In this document: piece by piece, positions 33,836-41,984 of the stretch
How positions within the stretch are numbered: the stretch's first letter is position 1
Layout: each line of letters begins with the position of its first letter
Assembly: GCF_002879535.1 (NCBI RefSeq)
Contig: NZ_PNOT02000223.1
Coordinates: 1-52,094 of the forward strand
Source of the DNA: Mesorhizobium intechi
GTDB lineage: Bacteria; Pseudomonadota; Alphaproteobacteria; Rhizobiales; Rhizobiaceae
DNA length: 52,094 bases
Reading direction: 5' to 3'
Translations under genes and position numbers: made by a program
Notes under the pieces: model-generated
Databases searched by the model: none
What the model was told of the DNA's origin: nothing
Seen by the model: the letters and a program-made list of their open reading frames with translations, nothing else

Positions 33836-34944
33836 TCCGCGGCCTCCCTCTTCTCTTCCACCTTGGTGGGGTTCTCCCGGGCCTCGTATTCGGCCCGCAT
33901 GCGGCGCACCAGGTCGAGTTCGGCCTGGAAGTCGACATAATGCGGCAGCTTCAGATGCTCGACGAAGCCGGTCGCCTGGACGTTGTCGGAATGCGAGATG
34001 ACGAACTCCTCGTCCTGGGCGGCGGCGACGACGTCCTCGCCGAGCTCGGAGGCGCGCAGCGCCCGGTCGCAAAGCGCCATGGCCATCGCCTTGCGCTCGC
34101 TCTGGCCGAAGACGAGGCCGTAGCCGCGGGTGAACTGCGGCGGCGCCTTGGCCGAGCCCTTGAACTGGTTGACCATCTGGCATTCGGTGACCCGCACCGT
34201 GCCGAGGGGGGCTGCGAAGGGCAGTTCGGGGACATCGAGTTCGAGCTCGACCTCGCCGATTCGGATCTCGCCGACAAAGGGATGGTTGCGGGCATAGCCG
34301 CGTTGGGTGGAATAGCCGAGCGCCAGGAGGAAACCTTCATCGCCACGCGACAGCGCCTGAAGGCGGATGTCGCGCGCCATCGGGAATTCCAGCGGCTCGC
34401 GGGTGATGTCGCCGGGCACATGATCCTGCGGCATCTGGCCATCCGCTTCGATCAGGCCTTCGCGGGCGAGGATCGCCGAGACGCGCGGCATGGCCAGCTT
34501 TTCCGTCTCGCGCCGCAAGGGTTCGGCGACATCGGCGCCGGCGGCAAGCCCGGGATCGAGCAGCCGGTGCGTGTAGTCGAAGGTCGGGCCGAGCAACTGG
34601 CCGCCCGGCAGGTCCTTGTAGGTCGCCGAGACGCGCCGTTCGACCAGCATGGCGCCGGTATCGATCGGCTTGCTGTAGCCGAAGCGCGGCAGCGTGGTGC
34701 GATAGGCACGCACCAGGAAGATCGCCTCGATCATGTCGCCGCGTGCCTGGACGATGGCGAGCGCCGCGAGTTCACGGTCATAGAGCGAGCCTTCGCTCAT
34801 CACCCGGTCGACGCCGAGCGCCAGCTGTTCGACGATCTGGTCGAGGCGCAGTGCAGGCACCGAACGGTCGCCGCGCCGGCGGTCGGCAAGCAGGCTGTGG
34901 GCGTTACGAATAGCGGCTTCGCCGCCTTTTACCGCGACATACAT
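33832..34944 (-). CDS. phnI: C-P lyase subunit PhnI
   Basis: 370 residues, full length. MYVAVKGGEAAIRNAHSLL is the family N-terminus, and RFGYSKPIDTGAMLVERRVS and the HVPGDITREP segment are conserved. The C-terminus is acidic and likely disordered (NPTKVEEKREAAE). PhnI is the nucleosidase-type subunit that, with PhnG, PhnH and PhnL, replaces the adenine of ATP with the phosphonate. It starts 1 nt after phnH and overlaps fosX. Confidence 0.95.
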   Translation of the reverse strand: MYVAVKGGEAAIRNAHSLLADRRRGDRSVPALRLDQIVEQLALGVDRVMSEGSLYDRELAALAIVQARGDMIEAIFLVRAYRTTLPRFGYSKPIDTGAMLVERRVSATYKDLPGGQLLGPTFDYTHRLLDPGLAAGADVAEPLRRETEKLAMPRVSAILAREGLIEADGQMPQDHVPGDITREPLEFPMARDIRLQALSRGDEGFLLALGYSTQRGYARNHPFVGEIRIGEVELELDVPELPFAAPLGTVRVTECQMVNQFKGSAKAPPQFTRGYGLVFGQSERKAMAMALCDRALRASELGEDVVAAAQDEEFVISHSDNVQATGFVEHLKLPHYVDFQAELDLVRRMRAEYEARENPTKVEEKREAAE

Positions 34945-34945
34945 C

Positions 34946-35557
34946 TTACGCCTCCATCGTCTTGATGCGCGTGGTGCGCGGCAGGCAGGCTATGCCTTCA
35001 GCTGTGGCGAGGATGATGTCGACGCCGCGCGGAAAGCGCTGGATATTCTGCTTCCACTGCTCGATGAAATGACGCGGCATCTGCGCCGGCGCGATCGTGG
35101 CGCTGGTTTCGATGCCGGGACCTTCCAGCAGCAACGGAGTGCCTGAAACGAGGTCGCTGACCTGCAGGATCAGGGTGGTCGACCTGTCGGGATAATCCTG
35201 CGTTCCCTGCGCAAAGCCGTCGAGCGCCATCATCTCGGCCGGCGTGGCGACAAAGGCGAAATGCGCGTCGGCAGGGGTATTGGCCAGCGGCGCGCCGGTG
35301 TGGAAACCAAGCCAGGAGCCGATCGCGGCGGAGGCGTGCAGGGCCGGGTCGAGCCAGAGCGGCGTGTCGTTGTCGCACAGCGCCAGTGCCACGGCGCCAG
35401 CGGTTGCCGAGAGCGGCGCCGGCGGACGGGCAAGGGCCGGCAGAGGCTGCACGCTGCCCGGACGCGCCATCGCGTCCATGACCGCGCGAAACACAGTCTG
35501 GGCATTGAAGACCGGATCGGCAAAGCCGCCCTCGATCGATTGCGCTGCGATATCCAT
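34946..35557 (-). CDS. phnH: C-P lyase subunit PhnH
   Basis: 203 residues. SIEGGFADPVFNAQTVFRAV and AVALALCDNDTPLWLD fit PhnH, as does the C-terminal PRGVDIILATAEGIACLPRTT. It is a scaffold/PLP-fold-like subunit of the PhnGHIJ core without PLP. Its ATG at 35557 overlaps the phnG stop; longer in-frame readings run into phnG. Confidence 0.95.
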   Translation of the reverse strand: MDIAAQSIEGGFADPVFNAQTVFRAVMDAMARPGSVQPLPALARPPAPLSATAGAVALALCDNDTPLWLDPALHASAAIGSWLGFHTGAPLANTPADAHFAFVATPAEMMALDGFAQGTQDYPDRSTTLILQVSDLVSGTPLLLEGPGIETSATIAPAQMPRHFIEQWKQNIQRFPRGVDIILATAEGIACLPRTTRIKTMEA

Positions 35558-36018
35558 CAATCTTCTCCGCGAACCATGGTGAAGAAATCCACCTTCGTTG
35601 CCGCTGTCTCGGCGCGTCGTTTTTCCTGGGTAGTCGCGAGCGCCGACCGCAAAGGCGCGATCAGCCTGGTCTCGACCTCGGCGCGGCGGGCAGGGTCCTG
35701 CCAGAGCGCGTCGGCTATCGCCGCCAGCCTCGCCTTCTGCTTGTCGCGGCCAAGTGCGTAGCAATGGCCGACCTGTCCGGACGGCAGCCGGACGGTGGCG
35801 CGGGTGACGGTCGCCTCGCCGACATTGAACGGAGCGCCGCCGCCGCCGATGCGTCCGCGCAGCGTCACCAGCCCGGTCTCGGGACCGCGCAACAGTTCGG
35901 CTTGCGAAGGCAGGCCGGCTTCGTTCCAGAGCCGGACGATGTCGTCGCCGCTCGATTGTGCCAGGGTCGCCATCGCGGCTTTGCGTTCGGCCTGGTCGCG
36001 GGCTTCCTGTCCTCGCAT
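35557..36018 (-). CDS. phnG: C-P lyase subunit PhnG
   Basis: 153 residues from the ATG at 36018, preferred to 36027 because AGAGGA abuts the earlier ATG and is 8 nt from the later one. Family marks: GLVTLRGRIGGGGAPFNVGE, TRATVRLPSGQVGHCYALGRD and KVDFFTMVRGED at the end. First gene of the long minus-strand operon and divergent from phnF, with an operator-like palindrome between them. Confidence 0.94.
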   Translation of the reverse strand: MRGQEARDQAERKAAMATLAQSSGDDIVRLWNEAGLPSQAELLRGPETGLVTLRGRIGGGGAPFNVGEATVTRATVRLPSGQVGHCYALGRDKQKARLAAIADALWQDPARRAEVETRLIAPLRSALATTQEKRRAETAATKVDFFTMVRGED

Positions 36019-36042
36019 TGGCAGCATTCCTCTTTGCTAAAT

Positions 36043-36062
36043 TTGTCTATTGATATAGACAA
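36043..36062. promoter_or_regulatory. Candidate PhnF operator between phnG and phnF
   Basis: Perfect 8-bp arms TTGTCTAT-TGAT-ATAGACAA in the 119-bp divergent gap, beside AT-rich DNA with two TATAC boxes (36064-36068, 36073-36077). HutC-type GntR proteins such as PhnF bind GTnTAnAC-like palindromes. Confidence 0.65.
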
Positions 36063-36137
36063 CTATACAAATTATACATATTACCTAGCGCGAGTCCATG
36101 ACGGATGGATGACAGGGACGGAAGGCAGGGGACATTC

Positions 36138-36887
36138 ATGATCGGGCGACAGGAAGCCGACAGCATCGAACGGCGCAGCGGCGTCTCGCTGTGGCGGCAG
36201 ATCGCCGACAGGATCCTGCAGGCGATCGCCACTGGCGATTTCGCCGAGAATGCCGCGCTGCCGCCCGAGGTGGCGCTCGCCGAGCGCTATGGCGTGAACC
36301 GTCACACGGTGCGCAGCGCCATATCCGCGCTCGTGCAGGAAGGGGTGCTGCGGGCCGAGCAGGGACGGGGCACCTTCGTCTTGTCGCGCAAGCGGCTATC
36401 GTATCCGATCGGCGCACGTACACGCTTTTCAACAGGCCTGCAGGGGCAGACCTCGGAACGCCATATCGTGCTGCTTTCCTCATCGGTCGAGCCGGCCAGC
36501 CAGCGCGTCGCCGAGGGGCTTGGACTGGCCAGGGCGGCCGATGTGATCAGGCTGGAGACGCGCGGCGAAGCCGACGGACGGCCTGTGTCACGCGCTGCCG
36601 GCTGGTTCGATGCCAGGCGCTTTGCCGGCATCGACAAGGCGATGGCTGAGACTGGCTCGATCACCGCGTCGCTAGCCCGCTTCGGCATCGACGATTATCT
36701 CAGGCAATCGACCGTGCTGTCGGCACGCCATGCCGATGCGGCCGATCTCGCCGATCTCGACCTGCAGCCAGGCGCCATCGTGCTGGTGACGGTGGCCGTC
36801 AACATCACGTCGGACGGCCAGCCGATCCAGTTCTCCGAGTCGCGCTTTCCGGCGGAGCGGGTCGAACTGAAACTGTCGGCGTTGTGA
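36138..36887 (+). CDS. phnF: Phosphonate operon regulator PhnF (GntR/HutC)
   Basis: 249 residues. Winged helix GVSLWRQIADRILQAIATGD...EVALAERYGVNRHTVRSAIS near 16-66, then a UTRA (HutC) effector domain (RFSTGLQGQTSERHIVLLSS onward). The ATG at 36138 has AGGGGA 5 nt upstream. Divergent from phnG and the likely repressor of the operon through the palindrome at 36043-36062. Confidence 0.94.
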   Translation: MIGRQEADSIERRSGVSLWRQIADRILQAIATGDFAENAALPPEVALAERYGVNRHTVRSAISALVQEGVLRAEQGRGTFVLSRKRLSYPIGARTRFSTGLQGQTSERHIVLLSSSVEPASQRVAEGLGLARAADVIRLETRGEADGRPVSRAAGWFDARRFAGIDKAMAETGSITASLARFGIDDYLRQSTVLSARHADAADLADLDLQPGAIVLVTVAVNITSDGQPIQFSESRFPAERVELKLSAL

Positions 36888-36902
36888 GCCGAGTTCCGCC
36901 GG

Positions 36903-37919
36903 CTACCCGATCTCGATCACCGCCTTGATCAGGCCGGATTTCTCATGCGCCCAGCGGGCGAGATCGCTCGGCGTATCGGCCAGGGTCGTGCGGTGGGTGA
37001 CGAGCTTGGTCAGGGGAACCGCGCCGTTGCGGATCGAGGCAGCAACATGATCGAAATCGGCGCGCAGTGCATTGCGGCTGCCGACCAGCGTCATTTCGCG
37101 TTTGTGGAATTCCGGATCGGAGAAGACGATGTCGTCCTTGACGACGCTGACCAGCACCAGTGTGCCGCCATGCGCGACATGGGCGAAGGCCGACTGAACC
37201 GACCGCGTGTTGCCGGTGGCGTCGAAGACCACGTCGAGGCCTTCGCCTGATGTGGCTTCCCTGACCAGGTCCGGCACCGCTCCGTGTGAGCCGTCGAGGA
37301 TACTGAAACCAAGTTCGTTCTCGGCGAAAGCGAGGCGTTCACTGCTCATGTCGAGCAGCGTCACGTCGAGCCCGGCAATGCGCGCGAAGATGGCGTTACC
37401 GAGCCCGATCGGGCCGGCACCGATGACAAGAGCGCGGGCGCCGGGGTCGGCACGGGCACGACGTACGGCGTGCGCGCCGATGGCCAGGAATTCGACGGCG
37501 GCCGCGTCGGCCAGCGACAGCCCGTTGGCCGGATACAGATTCTGCGCCGGGACCAGAATGCGTTCGCACATGGCGCCGTCGCGATGGACGCCCAGCACCT
37601 CGATCTTGACGCAGCAATTCGGCTTGCCGTGCCGGCAGGCGATGCACTTGCCGCAGGAGAGGTAGGGGTTGATGACGACCGGTTCGCCAACGGCAAGGTC
37701 GACGCCCTCGCCAGTCTCGATGACGGTGCCGGAGACTTCATGGCCCATGATGCGGGGGTAGGCGAGGAACGGGTGCTTGCCCTCGAAAATGTGGTAGTCG
37801 GTGCCACAGATGCCGACATGGCTGACCGCGACCAGCGCCCAGCCGGCAGGGGGCGCGCCGGGCGCGGGGCGGTCTTCCAGGACGAGTTCCCCAGGCGAGC
37901 GACAGATAACGGCTTTCAT
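36903..37919 (-). CDS. Zinc-dependent alcohol dehydrogenase (L-galactonate/idonate 5-dehydrogenase-like)
   Basis: 338 residues. Catalytic zinc ligands: Cys in GICGTDYHIFEGKHP and His/Glu in GHEVSG. Structural zinc Cys in CGKCIACRHGKPNCC. NAD loop VIGAGPIGLGNAIF near 165-178. It converges with phnF and is the last gene of a minus-strand sugar operon, behind the CUT2 permease. Medium-chain dehydrogenases of this type oxidise a secondary hydroxyl of sugar acids or polyols; exact substrate not determined. Confidence 0.9.
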   Translation of the reverse strand: MKAVICRSPGELVLEDRPAPGAPPAGWALVAVSHVGICGTDYHIFEGKHPFLAYPRIMGHEVSGTVIETGEGVDLAVGEPVVINPYLSCGKCIACRHGKPNCCVKIEVLGVHRDGAMCERILVPAQNLYPANGLSLADAAAVEFLAIGAHAVRRARADPGARALVIGAGPIGLGNAIFARIAGLDVTLLDMSSERLAFAENELGFSILDGSHGAVPDLVREATSGEGLDVVFDATGNTRSVQSAFAHVAHGGTLVLVSVVKDDIVFSDPEFHKREMTLVGSRNALRADFDHVAASIRNGAVPLTKLVTHRTTLADTPSDLARWAHEKSGLIKAVIEIG

Positions 37920-37983
37920 GTCTCAGTCCAATTGGGTTTCCGACCCGTCTTCACGCCGGGCCGGAGGTCGATTTCAGCAGTGG

Positions 37984-38952
37984 TCACTTGCCGCCGCGGC
38001 GGCGCAGACCGTCGAAATAGACGATGACGATGATCAGCACGCCGGTGATGATGCGCTGCCAGAAAGCGTTGACGTTGAGCAGGTTGGCGCCGTTGTTGAT
38101 GGTGGCGAGAATGAAGGCGCCAAGCAGCGGGCCGTGCACCGAGCCGACCGCACCGAACAGCGAGGTGCCGCCGATGACCGAGGACGCGATCGCCTGCAGT
38201 TCCCAGCCTTCGGCCTGGGTCGGGTTGCCGATGCCGATGCGCGAGGCCAGGAGCACGCCGACAAAAGCCGCGCACAGGCCAGACAGCGTATAGGCCATGT
38301 AGATGGTGCGCTGGACATTGACGCCGGAGAGGCGCGAAGCCTCGGCATTCGAGCCGACCGAGAAGAGGTAGCGGCCCCAGCGGCTGTGATGCAGGAAGAT
38401 GTAGGCCGGAATGCCGACCAGGATGACCATCCAGAACAGATTGGGCACGCCGAGGAAGGAGTTGCGCGAGAATTCCTGGAAGGCATCATTGTTGATGGAG
38501 ATCGAGTTGCCGTTGGTCATCAAAAGGCCGATGCCGCGCAGCGAGGTCAGCGTCGCCAGCGTGATGATGAAAGGCGGCAGGCCCATCTTGACGATGCCGA
38601 AGCCGTGGAACAGGCCGATCGCAACGCCAACCGCCAGCGTGATAAGGATGGCGAGGAAGACGGGTATGCCGGCGTTGATCAGCATCGCGGCAATGACGGT
38701 GGCGAAGCCGACCACCGCACCGACGGACAGATCGATGCCGCCGGTGATGATGACGAAAGTCTGGCCGACCGCCAGGATGGCGATCATCGAACCCTGACGC
38801 AAAAGGTTCGAGATGTTGTTGGCCGAGGCGAAGCTCGATGTCGACAGCGACAGGATGACCCAGAGCAGCACCAGCAGCGCCAGCAGCGTCAGCCCGAACA
38901 GGGCGTTGTAATTGCGCTTGGGTTTTTCGGCAGGAATCGCCTCGGTGCTCAT
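37984..38952 (-). CDS. Sugar ABC transporter permease (CUT2, RbsC-like)
   Basis: 322 residues, about eight to ten helices. RbsC-type marks: GQTFVIITGGIDLSVGAVVG near 62-81 and AVGSNAEASRLSGVNVQ-like text (SVGSNAEASRLSGVNV) near 206-221. The ATG overlaps the ATPase stop. Single permease gene, so a homodimer. It works with the ATPase at 38949 and the binding protein at 40660. Confidence 0.94.
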   Translation of the reverse strand: MSTEAIPAEKPKRNYNALFGLTLLALLVLLWVILSLSTSSFASANNISNLLRQGSMIAILAVGQTFVIITGGIDLSVGAVVGFATVIAAMLINAGIPVFLAILITLAVGVAIGLFHGFGIVKMGLPPFIITLATLTSLRGIGLLMTNGNSISINNDAFQEFSRNSFLGVPNLFWMVILVGIPAYIFLHHSRWGRYLFSVGSNAEASRLSGVNVQRTIYMAYTLSGLCAAFVGVLLASRIGIGNPTQAEGWELQAIASSVIGGTSLFGAVGSVHGPLLGAFILATINNGANLLNVNAFWQRIITGVLIIVIVYFDGLRRRGGK

Positions 38953-40502
38953 ATCGTTCCTCCCAGCTTTTCTTGTTTCTCGGCCAGCGCCTGTGTGAGA
39001 ATTTCCTCGTGGTCGGCGGTGCGGAATCCGTGTGTTGCCACCAGCTTGCCACGGCGGAACACATGCAACGTGTCGGCCAGCTCATAGACTTCCGGCAGGT
39101 AGGACGAGATCAGGATGATGCCCGCGCCCTTCGACAAGAGCGCGCCGAACAGGCGGTAGATTTCGGCCTTGGTGCCGACATCGACGCCGACTGTCGGCTC
39201 ATCGAAAATGAACAGTTTGGCGCCATGCGCCAGCCATTTGCCAATGACGATCTTCTGCTGGTTGCCGCCCGACAGGCTGGAGGCCAACGCATTGCGTGTC
39301 GGCGTCTTGATGCGGAGATCGGCGATCTGGCGGTCGGCCTGGGTCTTCTCCTGCGCCCCGGAAATCAACAGGTTCTTGGAGATGCGCTTGTAGATCGGCA
39401 GGTTGAGATTGAGGCCAACCGGCAAATTGAGGCAAAGGCCCTGGTCGCGGCGGCTTTCCGGCGCCAGCGCCATGCCGAGCTTGATCGCATCATGCTCCGA
39501 ATTGACCTGAACCGGCTTGCCTTCCCAGAGGATCTGGCCGGCCGATTTGCGATGGCGGCCGTAGAGCGTGGTGACGAATTCGCTGCGCCCGGCGCCGATC
39601 AGCCCGTAGAGTCCGACGATCTCGCCGGCGCGGACGGTCATCGAGACATTTTCGAAGCCCTTGCCCGACAGGTTCCTGGTCTCCACGATCGCGGCACCCG
39701 GCGTGAAGTGCTCCTTGTGATAAACCTGCTCGATCGAGCGGTTGATCATCAGCTTGACCAGTTCGGCATCGTTGGTCTCGGCGATGTTTCTGGTGCCGAC
39801 CAGCGTACCGTCGCGCAGCACCGAGACGCGATCGGCGAGTTCGAAGACCTCCTCCATGCGATGGCTGATGTAGATGATGGTCACGCCTTCGGACTTCAGG
39901 CGGCGGATCAGGGTGAAGAGCTGGTCGGCCTCCTTGCGGGTCAGGTAGGCGGTCGGCTCATCGAATATCAGGAATTTGGTGCCGCGCACGGTGGCGCGAG
40001 CGGCGGCGATCAGCTGCTGCTGGCCGATGGTGAGATCGCCCAGCATGACATGCGCCGGCAGGTCGAAGCCGAGATCGTCGATGATCTTTTGCGCTTCCTT
40101 GACCATGGCGCGCTGCTGCAGGATGCCGAAGCGCGAATTCTCCTCGCCGAGGAACATGTTAGCGGCGACGGTCAAATGACGGCAGAGCACGACTTCCTGG
40201 TGCACGGCATTGATGCCGAGCGCCATCGCCTCGTGCGGGGTCGCCAGCGCCGCCGGATTGCCTTCCCAAATGACATCGCCGGAGGTGCGCGGCATAACGC
40301 CGGTGAGGAGCTTGATCAGGGTGGATTTGCCGGCACCGTTCTCGCCGACGATGGCGTGGATTTCGCCTGACTTGAAGGCCAGCGTCACCGGCTTCAGCGC
40401 ATGGGTGCCGGGATATTTCTTCTCGAGGCCGCGCAGTTCGAGGATCGTCCTGCCGGGCTCCAGCACAGGGGCGGGATGCAGGTCTTGCGCCGTCGATGTC
40501 AT
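38949..40502 (-). CDS. Sugar ABC transporter ATPase, two-domain (RbsA-like)
   Basis: 517 residues with two nucleotide-binding domains. Domain 1: Walker A GENGAGKST, Walker B LIFDEP, after GDLTIGQQQLIAAAR. Domain 2: degenerate Walker A (GLIGAGRSE, no Lys), signature LSGGNQQKIVIGKW, Walker B FIFDEPTVGVD. Loss of the second-domain Walker A Lys is normal in this family. GGAGGATTGTC precedes the ATG. CUT2 transporters import pentoses, hexoses and deoxysugars. Confidence 0.95.
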   Translation of the reverse strand: MTSTAQDLHPAPVLEPGRTILELRGLEKKYPGTHALKPVTLAFKSGEIHAIVGENGAGKSTLIKLLTGVMPRTSGDVIWEGNPAALATPHEAMALGINAVHQEVVLCRHLTVAANMFLGEENSRFGILQQRAMVKEAQKIIDDLGFDLPAHVMLGDLTIGQQQLIAAARATVRGTKFLIFDEPTAYLTRKEADQLFTLIRRLKSEGVTIIYISHRMEEVFELADRVSVLRDGTLVGTRNIAETNDAELVKLMINRSIEQVYHKEHFTPGAAIVETRNLSGKGFENVSMTVRAGEIVGLYGLIGAGRSEFVTTLYGRHRKSAGQILWEGKPVQVNSEHDAIKLGMALAPESRRDQGLCLNLPVGLNLNLPIYKRISKNLLISGAQEKTQADRQIADLRIKTPTRNALASSLSGGNQQKIVIGKWLAHGAKLFIFDEPTVGVDVGTKAEIYRLFGALLSKGAGIILISSYLPEVYELADTLHVFRRGKLVATHGFRTADHEEILTQALAEKQEKLGGTI

Positions 40503-40612
40503 GACAATCCTCCTCCCAGATTGGCCTCACGATTTGGCATGCGGCGAGGCTTTGAAATGCCATCCAGAGCAACCTAGCCCAGGCTGGCGGATTTCCAAGC
40601 GATATGGATGTC

Positions 40613-40639
40613 GTTTCCGGGGCGCGAGGCCCCGGAAAC
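40613..40639. other. Stem-loop between binding-protein and ATPase genes
   Basis: An 11-bp perfect stem (40613-40623 with 40629-40639) and 5-nt loop in the 157-bp gap. No T-run follows on the minus strand, so it more likely protects the binding-protein mRNA 3' end than ends transcription. Confidence 0.5.
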
Positions 40640-40659
40640 TGTGCGATTGCGCCTAAGGC

Positions 40660-41655
40660 TCAGTTGAGCTTCGGATTGAGCAGCGCGTCGATCTTGGGAT
40701 CCTTCATATTGGCCTTGGTGACGAGGTTGGCGCCAGTGTCGACATTGGCCTCGACCTTCTCGCCCTTCGAAGCGGCGAGGGCGGTCTTGATGCCGTCATA
40801 GCCCATCCGGTAGGGATCCTGGACGACGAGGCCGGAAATGACGCCGTCGTTCAGGAACTTGATCAGCTTCTCGTCGCTGTCGAAGCCGATCAGGCCAACC
40901 TTGCCGGCAAGCTTGTTCTCGGCGATCGCCTGGCCGACGCCCTGCGCCATGATCAGGTTGGAGGCGAAGATGCCCTTCAGGTCCGGATTGGCGGTGATCA
41001 GGTCGGTCGCGATGTTGAGGCCGGTGGTGGCCTGACCGTCGGCATATTTGTCGGCGACCAGTTCGAGGCCGGGGTACTTGGCCTTGAGCTGTTCCTTGAA
41101 GCCCTGGGCGCGCTGCTCGAGCGAGCCAGCACCGGGCAGTGCCGTGATCAGGGCAACCTTGCCTTCGACCTTTCCGCCATTGGCCGCGCCGATGGCAGCT
41201 GCAAGACCGTCCGCGGCGACGCGGCCGCCCTGGACGTTGTCGGTGGTCAGGAACGAGGTGAAGGCCTTTGAGTCGGCGCTGGAGTCGATGCCGATGACCT
41301 TGACCTTGGCCGCTGCCTCATCGATCGGCTTGCCGAGCGCCTTGGCTTCGGTCGGCGCGATGACGACGGCGGCCGGGTTGCCGGCGACGGCGTTCTCGAG
41401 GATGGAGATCTGGCCGTTGACGTCGGTTTCAGCCTGGGCCCCGAGTTCCGGCACGTTGACGCCGAGATCCTTGCCGGCCTTGCGGGCACCGGCGAGCACG
41501 ATCTGCCAATAGAAGGACGTGGTGTCCTTGACGATGATCGGAATGGTCACATCCGCCGCCGAAACCGGCGCCGAGTGCATGACGCCGGCGAGCATCGACG
41601 CTGCTGCCAGCGCCATGACGGCGCGGCGGTTGAGAATGCTGGTCACGAATTTCAT
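40660..41655 (-). CDS. Sugar ABC transporter substrate-binding protein (CUT2, RbsB-like)
   Basis: 331 residues. Signal peptide with Arg-Arg (LNRRAVMALAAASMLAGVMHSAPVSA, parts of residues 8-33). The mature part is a periplasmic-binding type 1 fold: IPIIVKDTTSFYWQIVLAGA, VIGIDSSAD, GLIGFDSDEKLI and QDPYRMGYDGIK. GGGAGGA precedes the ATG. First gene of the transporter operon, with a 329-bp gene-free region upstream. Confidence 0.94.
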   Translation of the reverse strand: MKFVTSILNRRAVMALAAASMLAGVMHSAPVSAADVTIPIIVKDTTSFYWQIVLAGARKAGKDLGVNVPELGAQAETDVNGQISILENAVAGNPAAVVIAPTEAKALGKPIDEAAAKVKVIGIDSSADSKAFTSFLTTDNVQGGRVAADGLAAAIGAANGGKVEGKVALITALPGAGSLEQRAQGFKEQLKAKYPGLELVADKYADGQATTGLNIATDLITANPDLKGIFASNLIMAQGVGQAIAENKLAGKVGLIGFDSDEKLIKFLNDGVISGLVVQDPYRMGYDGIKTALAASKGEKVEANVDTGANLVTKANMKDPKIDALLNPKLN

Positions 41656-41728
41656 AGGATTCCTCCCTAAGTCGCCCGGTGAACGTTACGGAAGCTCCGT
41701 TCGGATAGGCGTGGCCCAAACAGAACTT

Positions 41729-41760
41729 TATCAATAAAAAACATTTACGCTGTTTTGATA
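41729..41760. promoter_or_regulatory. Inverted repeats upstream of the CUT2 binding-protein gene
   Basis: Nested arms TATCAA/TTGATA (41729-41734, 41755-41760) and AAAACA-N7-TGTTTT (41738-41756), 74-105 bp upstream of the start. AAAAAACA...TGTTTT also occurs at 44625-44653 by the GntR gene, so a common regulator is possible. Confidence 0.45.
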
Positions 41761-41875
41761 GTGCATCGATCTGGACGATGCAAGCGGTGTTTCGCACCCG
41801 ATCCCATGTCAGGCACGGACACATTCAGGCGCCGCTCCTCCCTGGACACAGCCTAACGCTTCTGTTTCGTGCAAA

Positions 41876-41916
41876 CATGGAATATTAATTCCATGAGTTA
41901 GTCAATGTGGAACATT
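41876..41916. promoter_or_regulatory. Two palindromes in the 41656-41984 gap
   Basis: CATGGAAT-ATTA-ATTCCATG (41876-41895, perfect 8-bp arms) and AATGT-GGA-ACATT (41904-41916). Both lie far upstream of the CUT2 gene and just after the end of the aldo/keto reductase gene. They may be operators for an activator or a weak terminator. The rest of this gap holds the site above and no gene. Confidence 0.4.
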
Positions 41917-41984
41917 CATTCTTTCCGTCGAGTCGCGCGTTTGTGAAGTCGAGCCTCTCCCGCCAAGGCTGGTGGACGCCCGCT

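Noticed and set aside
36064..36083. Second palindrome for PhnF in the TATAC repeats
   Set aside because: The two TATAC boxes are direct, not inverted, and could simply be AT-rich promoter DNA.
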